Assembly (NCBI RefSeq): GCF_015645445.1
Contig: NZ_JADOGI010000104.1
Span: forward strand, 1-35,855
Reading direction: 5' to 3'
DNA from: Nonomuraea cypriaca
GTDB taxonomy: Bacteria > Actinomycetota > Actinomycetes > Streptosporangiales > Streptosporangiaceae
DNA: 35,855 bases
Shown here one piece after another: positions 29,913 through 35,855 of the stretch; the stretch's first letter is position 1; each line of letters starts with the position of its first letter. The notes below the pieces were generated by a model. That model worked only from the letters and a program-made list of their open reading frames with translations. It searched no databases and was not told the origin of the DNA. Position numbers and translations under genes: made by a program.

Positions 29913-30791
29913 ATGCGCATCATCGTGATCGAGCACGAGGCCGGGGCCGGGCTGGGGTATCTGGGCGGCTGGCTGGGGATGACCTGCGAGGTCGTACGGC
30001 CGTACCTGGGTGAGGCGGTCCCCGAGCGGGCGGCGGACGGTCTGATCGTGCTCGGTGGGGCGGCGGCCGCGTGGGAGGACGAGCGGAGTCCGTGGCAGCC
30101 GGCCACCCGGGACCTGCTCATGCGCGCCGTCGACGACGGCACCCCGACGCTGGCCGTCTGCCTGGGCGCGCAACTGCTCACCCTGGCCTGCGGCGGCACG
30201 GTCGAGCGCGGCGCCAACGGCCTCGAAGTGGGCCTCCGCGAGGTGACCGCCCTCCCCGCCGCCGCCTCCGACCGCCTCCTGTCCCACATCGGCACCGATG
30301 GCGGCGGCTCAGTTGTCGGTACGAGCGTCGGCACCGATGGCGCCTCAGGTGCCGATGCGAACGTCGGTACAGATGGCGCCTCCGGTGCTGGTGCGGGCGT
30401 CGGTACCGCTGGCGGCTCAGGTACCGGTATGGGCGTCGGTACCGCCGGCGGCTCGGGTGTCGGTGCTGTCGGCGGCTCGGTGGCTGGTATTGCCGTGGCC
30501 GTCCAGTACCACCAGGACGCCATGACGCGGCTGCCCGACGGCGCGGTGCCGCTCATGACCGGCTCCCAGTACGCCAACCAGGCATACCGGCTCGGCGAGG
30601 CCGTCTGGGCGATCCAGTTCCATCCTGAGGCCACGCCGGAGATCTTCGCGTCATGGACCGCCGAGTCGGCCCTGGACGGGGCCGAGGAGCTCAACGCCGA
30701 GGTCAAGGCCGCCGAGTCCACGCTCATCGCGACCTGGCGCCCACTGGCGGCGTCCTTCGCGAAGGTGGTCAGAGCCACCGGTCGCGCCTGA
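29913..30791 (+). CDS. Class I glutamine amidotransferase-like protein with an inserted Gly-rich repeat
   Basis: 292 aa. GMP-synthase-like GATase fold with nucleophile Cys83 (AVCLGAQLL) and His237/Glu239 (IQFHPEAT), so the triad is intact. Such proteins move the glutamine amide to an acceptor, but no synthetase partner adjoins. Between DRLLSHI and VAVQYHQD, where relatives have a short loop, residues 126-192 are Gly/Ala/Thr/Ser repeats of 12 residues (consensus VGTDGASGAGAG). The insertion is in frame and lies away from the catalytic residues in the linear order. No Shine-Dalgarno; leaderless start with TAATTT. The stop is 1 nt from the convergent HXXEE gene. Confidence 0.85.
   Translation: MRIIVIEHEAGAGLGYLGGWLGMTCEVVRPYLGEAVPERAADGLIVLGGAAAAWEDERSPWQPATRDLLMRAVDDGTPTLAVCLGAQLLTLACGGTVERGANGLEVGLREVTALPAAASDRLLSHIGTDGGGSVVGTSVGTDGASGADANVGTDGASGAGAGVGTAGGSGTGMGVGTAGGSGVGAVGGSVAGIAVAVQYHQDAMTRLPDGAVPLMTGSQYANQAYRLGEAVWAIQFHPEATPEIFASWTAESALDGAEELNAEVKAAESTLIATWRPLAASFAKVVRATGRA
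30288..30488 (+). repeat. 36-bp minisatellite inside the amidotransferase gene
   Basis: One 39-bp unit (30288) is followed by 36-bp units at 30327, 30363, 30399 and 30435 and a decaying partial copy. Each begins GTCGGYACMG. The repeat keeps frame and codes for a Gly-rich segment. Confidence 0.92.
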
Positions 30792-30792
30792 A

Positions 30793-31449
30793 TCATCCCC
30801 GGCGACCGGGCCGCCCACGCTGCCCGGTCTGCTGACGTTGGTCGGTCTGCGGGCTCTGCGGGCGTTGCCCGGTCTGGTGACCTTGGTTGGTCTGTGGGCG
30901 CTGGTCGGTTTGAGGGTGCGGGTCGGTGGTGGGCGGGGTCGGGTGCGGCTTGGTGAGGGCGTGGGCCAGGGCGTGGACGCCTCCCAGCACCACTGGGAAC
31001 GCCCCCAGCGCCCAAAGACCGGAAGGGCCCGCTCCTTCCGCCACCCCGGCCGTACGCAGCCGCCGCCAGGCCCACACCGAGAACGGAATCACCACCACGG
31101 GCGCGGTCACCACTCCGGGCGTGTAGCCGCGCGTCACGGCCGCCTGTGCCAGATGCGTCACCCCGTGCAGCCCGAACCCCGCCAGTGCCGCCTGGAACAC
31201 CGGGCTGCGCCCGCCCGTACGCGCCCCCAAAGCCGAAGCACCCGCCATGAGCCCGCCCATGAGCCCGATCGCCACGTTCACATGGCGCTGGGAGACCTCC
31301 AGCCGCTCCCACGGCACCCCAGGAAACCTCTCCTCCAGCCGGGGCCGCGCCGCGCGGACCCAGCCCGCCATGGTCGCCAGCTCCTCCGCGTCGTGAACGG
31401 CCCACGCCGCCAGCAGCCCCCACGTCACCGTCGCCGGAACCCGCCCCAT
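30793..31449 (-). CDS. HXXEE-domain membrane protein with Gln-rich C-terminal repeats
   Basis: 218 aa. The HDAEEL motif (about 19-24) gives the HXXEE family its name; HGVTHLAQA follows about 75 residues later, and about five hydrophobic helices are visible. Histidines and glutamates in helices suggest a metal or proton site; function is unknown. The C-terminal ~45 residues are repeats of six residues (TDQRPQ, TNQGHQ, TGQRPQ, TDQRQQ, TGQRGR). GGGAGG 5 nt before the ATG at 31449 fixes the start; the longer in-frame form from 31518 would translate the 13-bp array. It is divergent from glnE. Confidence 0.8.
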   Translation of the reverse strand: MGRVPATVTWGLLAAWAVHDAEELATMAGWVRAARPRLEERFPGVPWERLEVSQRHVNVAIGLMGGLMAGASALGARTGGRSPVFQAALAGFGLHGVTHLAQAAVTRGYTPGVVTAPVVVIPFSVWAWRRLRTAGVAEGAGPSGLWALGAFPVVLGGVHALAHALTKPHPTPPTTDPHPQTDQRPQTNQGHQTGQRPQSPQTDQRQQTGQRGRPGRRG

Positions 31450-31457
31450 CCCGTCCT

Positions 31458-31509
31458 CCCAACCGAAAGGTCCAACCGAAAGATCCAACCGAAAGATCCA
31501 ACCGAAAAT
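31458..31509 (-). repeat. Four 13-bp repeats (TCCAACCGAAAGA) before the HXXEE gene
   Basis: Units start at 31458 (one mismatch), 31471, 31484 and 31497 (ends AAT). The array adjoins the ribosome site of the HXXEE gene on one side and an 18-bp palindrome on the other. Confidence 0.9.
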
Positions 31510-31510
31510 G

Positions 31511-31528
31511 CAACGCAACGTTGCGTTG
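31511..31528. promoter_or_regulatory. Perfect 18-bp palindrome in the HXXEE/glnE intergenic region
   Basis: CAACGCAACGTTGCGTTG is perfectly self-complementary without a spacer, resembling TetR-type operators seen before HXXEE genes. No TetR gene lies adjacent, so the regulator would act from elsewhere. The glnE start is 42 nt beyond it. Confidence 0.65.
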
Positions 31529-31569
31529 TAACGCTACGACGGACCGCGAGCGTGCTGCAAGATGGAGGG

Positions 31570-34488
31570 GTGCCCAGGATCGAATCCACCGCCGCCCGGC
31601 TGGCCAAGCTGGGCTTCGCCGATGGCGCGAGGGCCGCTCAACTGGTCAGGCATGCGGGAGCCGAATTGGACGATCTCCTGGAGTCGCTGGTAACCGTGGC
31701 CGACCCGGACGAGGCGCTGGCCGCGCTGACCCGCCTGGCCGAGCGCGAGCCGGCCGTGCTCGACACCCTGCGCGGGGATGAGGGGCTCAAAACCAGGCTG
31801 CTGGCCGTGCTCGGCGTCAGCGCGGCGCTGGGCGAGCACCTGGTCCGCCATCCCGGTCAGGTGGCGCTGCTGGCCGAGCCCCACCTCGGCTCCCCGCGCG
31901 AGGCGCTGCTCCGCGCGGTCGGGGCCGAGCCCGGCGCGGCCGAGCCCCGCGCCACCGGCGAGAAGCCGCTCGTGGCGCTCCGCACCGCCTACCGCGGCCG
32001 GGTGCTGCACCTGGCCGCGCGCGACCGCACCGGCCAGGCCACACTGAACGACGTCATGGCCGAGCTGTCCGACCTGGCGGGCGCGGCGCTGGAGGCCGCC
32101 CTGGCCATCGCGCGGACCGAGGTCGACGACGACGTCCGCCTGGCGATCATTGGCATGGGCAAATGCGGCGCCAGAGAGCTCAACTACATCAGCGACGTGG
32201 ACGTCATCTTCGTGGCCGAGCCGCGCGAGGGCGCCGACGAGACCAAGGCACTGCGTACGGCGACCCGCCTGGCCCAGGCCATGATGCGGGCCTGCACCGT
32301 GACCACCTCCGAAGGCTCGCTGTGGGAGGTCGACGCGGGCCTGCGCCCGGAGGGGCGCTCCGGGCCGCTGGTGCGCACGCTCGGCAGTCACCTCGCCTAC
32401 TACCGGCGCTGGGCCAAGACGTGGGAGTTCCAGGCGCTGCTCAAGGCCCGGCCGGTGGCCGGCGACCTGGAGCTGGGCGCCGCCTACGTCGAGGCGGTCA
32501 ACGACCTGGTCTGGTCGGCGGCCACGCGGCCGAACTTCGTCGAGGACGTGCAGGCCATGCGCCGCCGCGTCGAGGCGCACGCGCGGGCCGAGGGGGAGCG
32601 GCAGCTCAAGCTCGGGCCGGGCGGGCTGCGCGACATCGAGTTCGCGGTGCAACTGCTCCAGCTCGTGCACGGTCGGCTCGATCCGCTGCTGCGCCGCCGG
32701 GCCACCCTGCCCGCGCTGGCCGCGCTCTCCCGGGGCGGCTACGTGGCGCGCGAGGACGCGCGGGGGCTGGCGGAGGCGTACTCGTTCCTGCGCCAGGTCG
32801 AGCATCTGCTGCAGCTGCACCGGCTGCGGCGCACCCACACCGTGCCGGCCGAGGCGGCCGATCTGCGCAGGCTGGGCCGGGCGCTGGGGATGCAGGCGGA
32901 CCCGGTGGGGGAGTTCACGGAGCGGTGGCGGCGGCACGCGATGGAGGCGCGGCGGCTGCACGAGAAGCTGTTCTACCGGCCGCTGCTGCAGGCCGTCTCG
33001 CGGTTGCAGGAGTCGGAGGCGAGGTTGTCCGCCACGGCGGCGAAGGCCAGGCTGGAGGCGCTCGGCTACGTCGATCCTGCGGGCGCGCTGCGGCACATCG
33101 CCAATCTCTCCTCGGGGGTGTCCAGGCGCGCCGCGATCCAGCGCACGCTGCTGCCTGTCATGCTCGGCTGGTTCGCCGACGCGCCCGACCCGGACGCGGC
33201 GCTGCTCGGGTTCAGGCAGGTCAGCGACAAGCTGGGCAGCACGCCGTGGTATCTGCGGCTGCTGCGCGACGAGACCGCGGTGGCGGCCAGGATGGCGCGC
33301 GTGCTCGGCACCAGCCGCTACGCGACCGGCCTGCTCATGCACGCGCCCGACGCGGTCGCGATGCTCGGCTCCGACGAGGAGCTCGCCGTACGCGCCCCGG
33401 AGTCGTTGCTCGGCGAGGCCTCCGCCGCGGTGTCCAGGCACGCGGGCGATGCCGAGACCGCGGTCGCGGCCGTACGCGCGCTGCGGCGCAAGGAGCTCTT
33501 CCGCACGGCGGTGGCCGACATCTCCGGGCTCGCCGACATCGAGACGGTCGGGTGCGCGCTGTCGTCGCTGACCGACGTGACCCTCCAGGCCGCCCTCGAC
33601 GCCGCGCTCGGCACGACCGGGCGCGTCACCTCGTTCGCGATCATCGCCATGGGGCGGCTCGGCGGCATGGAGTGCTCCTACGCCAGCGACGCCGACGTCA
33701 TGTTCGTCCACTCGCCGCTGCCGGGGGTCGAGGAGCGGGAGGCCACGGACGCCGCCTTCGCCGTGGCCAACGAGCTGCGCAGGCTGCTGTCTCTGCCCGC
33801 CCCCGACCCACCCCTGATCATCGACCCCGACCTGCGGCCGGAGGGGCGGCAGGGCCCGCTGGTGCGGACTCTCGCCTCCTACCGCGCCTACTACGCGCGC
33901 TGGTCGTCGCCGTGGGAGTCGCAGGCGCTGCTGCGCGCCCGGTTCTCGGCCGGGGACCCAGAGCTGGGCCGCGCGTTCACCGCGACGATCGACGAGCTGC
34001 GCTATCCGCGCGGCGGGCTGCACGACGACGCGGTCAGGGAGATCAGGCGGCTCAAGGCCCGCATGGAGGCAGAACGCCTGCCCCGCGGCGCCGATCCCGG
34101 CCTGCACACCAAGCTGGGCCCCGGCGGGTTGTCCGACGTGGAGTGGGTGGCCCAGCTCCTGCAACTGCGCCACGCGGGCACGCTGCCGTCGCTGCGCACC
34201 ACCCGTACGCTCGACGCCCTGCGGGCGGCCGTGGCCGAGGACCTGCTCGCGCCGGCGGACGAGGCCGTGCTGGCCGAGGCGTGGCGCTTCGCCTCCCGCA
34301 TCAGAGACGCGATCATGCTGGTCAAGGGCCGTCCTGGCGACAGCGTGCCGCGCGACTCGGGGGAGCGAAGGATGATCGCCAGGACGCTCGGCTACCCGCC
34401 CGACGGCTCGGAGGACTTCCTCGACGACTACCGCCGGGTGACCCGTCGCGCCCGTCAGGTGGTGGACCGAGTCTTCTACGGGGCTTGA
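31570..34488 (+). CDS. glnE: Bifunctional glutamine-synthetase adenylyltransferase/deadenylyltransferase
   Basis: 972 aa, the usual full length. Two nucleotidyltransferase halves: the deadenylylase GMGKCGARELNYISDVDV (SDVD 208-211) with LRPEGRSGPLVRTL, and the adenylylase AMGRLGGMECSYASDADV (SDAD 706-709) with LRPEGRQGPLVRTL, joined by helical regulatory segments. It adds or removes AMP on the conserved Tyr of GSI-beta glutamine synthetase in response to nitrogen status. The GTG start at 31570 has GGAGGG immediately adjacent, too close for a ribosome site; CAAGAT lies 6 nt upstream, a leaderless-like arrangement. It is separated from glnA2 by 11.6 kb of accessory genes. A membrane protein gene follows after 32 nt. 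Confidence 0.95.
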   Translation: MPRIESTAARLAKLGFADGARAAQLVRHAGAELDDLLESLVTVADPDEALAALTRLAEREPAVLDTLRGDEGLKTRLLAVLGVSAALGEHLVRHPGQVALLAEPHLGSPREALLRAVGAEPGAAEPRATGEKPLVALRTAYRGRVLHLAARDRTGQATLNDVMAELSDLAGAALEAALAIARTEVDDDVRLAIIGMGKCGARELNYISDVDVIFVAEPREGADETKALRTATRLAQAMMRACTVTTSEGSLWEVDAGLRPEGRSGPLVRTLGSHLAYYRRWAKTWEFQALLKARPVAGDLELGAAYVEAVNDLVWSAATRPNFVEDVQAMRRRVEAHARAEGERQLKLGPGGLRDIEFAVQLLQLVHGRLDPLLRRRATLPALAALSRGGYVAREDARGLAEAYSFLRQVEHLLQLHRLRRTHTVPAEAADLRRLGRALGMQADPVGEFTERWRRHAMEARRLHEKLFYRPLLQAVSRLQESEARLSATAAKARLEALGYVDPAGALRHIANLSSGVSRRAAIQRTLLPVMLGWFADAPDPDAALLGFRQVSDKLGSTPWYLRLLRDETAVAARMARVLGTSRYATGLLMHAPDAVAMLGSDEELAVRAPESLLGEASAAVSRHAGDAETAVAAVRALRRKELFRTAVADISGLADIETVGCALSSLTDVTLQAALDAALGTTGRVTSFAIIAMGRLGGMECSYASDADVMFVHSPLPGVEEREATDAAFAVANELRRLLSLPAPDPPLIIDPDLRPEGRQGPLVRTLASYRAYYARWSSPWESQALLRARFSAGDPELGRAFTATIDELRYPRGGLHDDAVREIRRLKARMEAERLPRGADPGLHTKLGPGGLSDVEWVAQLLQLRHAGTLPSLRTTRTLDALRAAVAEDLLAPADEAVLAEAWRFASRIRDAIMLVKGRPGDSVPRDSGERRMIARTLGYPPDGSEDFLDDYRRVTRRARQVVDRVFYGA

Positions 34489-34520
34489 TCGCGACCCGTC
34501 CGCGGGTGTAGTAAACGCAG

Positions 34521-35570
34521 GTGTTATCCGTTTACGTGGACCTGGGCCTGGGCCTGGTGGTGTCGTTCCTGCTGCTGTCGCTGCTGGTGAGCGGGCTCAA
34601 CGAGGCGTTCGTACGCCTGCTCTCGATCCGCAGCAAGTTCCTGTGGGCCTATCTCAGGGACACCATGGACGGATCGGACCCCCACGGCCGGTCCTGGCTG
34701 CCCGCCCGGGTGCGCGACGTCTTCACGGCGTTGCCCTTCGTCCGAGACCCCCGCCCCAGGCACAGCGACCAGCCGGCCCCCGCAGAGCCCGGCGCGCTGC
34801 CCGAGCCGGGAGCGCGCGCCGGAGACTCCGTGATCAAACTGCTGTACGAGCGAGTACGCGAGATCGACCACGCCAAACGCGGCAGGACCAGCATCGCGAA
34901 CATCCCGCCCGCCCGGTTCTCGGTCGCGATGATGGAGCTCGCGGCGGGCGAGGACGGCGACGTCGACCGGTTCCTGGCCAAGCTCAAGGCCATCGACAGC
35001 CCGCTGCACGGCCACCTCAAGGCCATCTGGGAGACGGCGCAGCGCGACCTCGACCGGTTCAGGCAGGGCGTCGAGAGCTGGTTCGACGGGGAGATGCAGC
35101 GGCTGTCCATGCTGTACAGGCGGTACGTCAAATGGGTCGTCACCGCGCTCGGCCTGGTCGTGACGCTGCTGTTCACGATGGACGGGCTGGAGTACGGGAA
35201 GACGCTGCTGCGGGACAACGCCTTCCGCGCCTCGGTGACGGCCGTGGCGGAGGCGGGTCCTGCCGCGTACGAGGAGTTGAAGGCGAGCTGCTCGGGAGGT
35301 GACCCGGTGCCGTGCGTCACCGACACGCTGAGCGAGCCCGCGCTGGTCAAGATGATGGGCCAGGCGCTGGTCAGCGTGTCGATCCCGGAGCGGGGCGACC
35401 CGGAGATCCATTGGAACGGCGGCCTGTGGTGGGACCGGGTCACCACGCCGAGCCACTGGCCCGGCTTCCTGCTGACGTACGTGGCGCTGCTGTTCGGCGC
35501 GCCGTTCTGGTGGGACGTGTTCCGCCGGGTCACGGGCATCAAGCCGAAGCGCTCAGGGTCCTCAGGGTGA
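34521..35570 (+). CDS. Membrane protein of unknown function, GTG-TTA start
   Basis: 349 aa. One N-terminal helix (about 5-27), a long charged cytosolic stretch with helices (LLYERVREIDHAKRG..., about 105-205), a second helix at about 209-227, a 95-residue loop with two Cys (ASCSGGDPVPC), and a C-terminal helix at about 319-338. I do not recognise a named family. The second codon is TTA. TAGTAA lies 6 nt before the GTG, and there is no Shine-Dalgarno. It follows glnE closely and may be read through from it. Confidence 0.75.
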   Translation: MLSVYVDLGLGLVVSFLLLSLLVSGLNEAFVRLLSIRSKFLWAYLRDTMDGSDPHGRSWLPARVRDVFTALPFVRDPRPRHSDQPAPAEPGALPEPGARAGDSVIKLLYERVREIDHAKRGRTSIANIPPARFSVAMMELAAGEDGDVDRFLAKLKAIDSPLHGHLKAIWETAQRDLDRFRQGVESWFDGEMQRLSMLYRRYVKWVVTALGLVVTLLFTMDGLEYGKTLLRDNAFRASVTAVAEAGPAAYEELKASCSGGDPVPCVTDTLSEPALVKMMGQALVSVSIPERGDPEIHWNGGLWWDRVTTPSHWPGFLLTYVALLFGAPFWWDVFRRVTGIKPKRSGSSG

Positions 35571-35613
35571 AGCGCTCAAAGCGAGGCACTCAGAGCGATT
35601 CAGAGCAGGGCGC

Positions 35614-35855
35614 TCAGGGTGAGGCGCTGAGCGGTGGCGAGCCGCCTGTCGCGGCCAGGGCGATCACGTCGGCGAGTTGGGCCAGCTCGTCCGGGTCGTC
35701 GGTGAGCCTGGCCGTGGCCAGCCGCAGGTGGTGCCGGGGCGCGGGATCGATCACGTACCTGCTGCCCGCCGCCACCGAGATCCCGTGCGCGGCGAGCGTG
35801 ACCAGCGCCGCCGACTCCTCGCGTACCGGCACCCACAGGACCAGCCCGTCCCGCC
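35614..35855 (-). CDS. C-terminal end of a PLP-dependent aminotransferase-like (possibly MocR/GntR) protein
   Basis: Only the last ~80 codons are in the window; the gene continues past 35855. The segment LVLWVPVREESAALVTLAAHGISVAAGSRYVIDPAPRHHLRLATARL is the small-domain end of fold-type I aminotransferases, as also found in MocR regulators. Whether an N-terminal HTH exists cannot be seen. Convergent with the membrane protein gene; the 43-nt gap holds short imperfect repeats and a CGCTCA/TGAGCG dyad (35611-35633). Confidence 0.7.
   Translation of the reverse strand, partial: RDGLVLWVPVREESAALVTLAAHGISVAAGSRYVIDPAPRHHLRLATARLTDDPDELAQLADVIALAATGGSPPLSASP

Noticed and set aside
30838..31569. 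5' extension of glnE through the HXXEE region
   Set aside because: Antisense to HXXEE and of low complexity; GlnE homology begins at the GTG at 31570.
32163..34511. Long alternative-frame plus-strand frame within glnE
   Set aside because: Ala/Arg/Gly-rich GC-frame artefact; glnE motifs lie in the other frame.

Overview
The window is about 36 kb of high-GC DNA with GTG starts, many overlapping stop/start codons and actinobacterial families throughout (glutamine-synthetase adenylyltransferase GlnE, GlnA2-type glutamine synthetase, PanB, glutamine-dependent NAD synthase, many TetR/MerR/ArsR regulators, SnoaL-domain ECF sigma factor, bacterial terpene synthase). It fits a filamentous actinobacterium, probably Streptosporangiales (Nonomuraea-like). 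That placement is inference from protein style, not from a marker gene. No rRNA, tRNA, CRISPR array, intact insertion sequence or prophage was seen.

Layout. 1-1 kb: panB. 1-9.3 kb: efflux and regulation, namely an MFS carrier; a DHA2 exporter cotranscribed with its TetR; a DrrAB-like ABC exporter divergent from a second TetR; and a DUF885-like metallopeptidase divergent from a third TetR, separated by a six-copy 13-bp array. 9.3-12.7 kb: an alternating 40/41-bp tandem array that runs into an ECF sigma gene, then a double-SnoaL protein, a MerR facing an SDR across a textbook MerR operator, and a broken SRPBCC gene. 12.7-20 kb: nadE, an MFS facing an ArsR-type regulator, a translationally coupled EF-hand/terpene synthase pair, and glnA2. 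20-31.5 kb: accessory block with a KimA-like permease, SPFH protein, YCII protein, secreted subtilisin, P-loop kinase-like protein, voltage-gated-type K+ channel, hotdog thioesterase, anti-sigma-type ATPase remnant, alpha/beta hydrolase, class I amidotransferase carrying an expanded Gly-rich repeat, and an HXXEE protein. 31.5-35.9 kb: glnE, a membrane protein, and the 3' end of an aminotransferase-like gene that leaves the window.

Conserved core versus accessory. panB, nadE, glnA2 and glnE lie near one another in other actinobacteria (in M. tuberculosis glnE and glnA2 are adjacent, with panB close by). Here the same order is kept but about 11.6 kb of accessory genes separates glnA2 from glnE.

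Two themes run through the window. First, at least six genes without a usable Shine-Dalgarno have TANNNT exactly 6-7 nt before the start codon, the signature of leaderless mRNAs. Second, short-period repeats (12, 13, 18, 33, 36 and 40/41 bp) are unusually common, both at promoters and inside coding regions. The most interesting candidate system is the EF-hand/terpene synthase pair, whose genes overlap by 4 nt and whose 5' regions carry related 12-bp repeats encoding VKxP/VKTT-type tetrapeptides.
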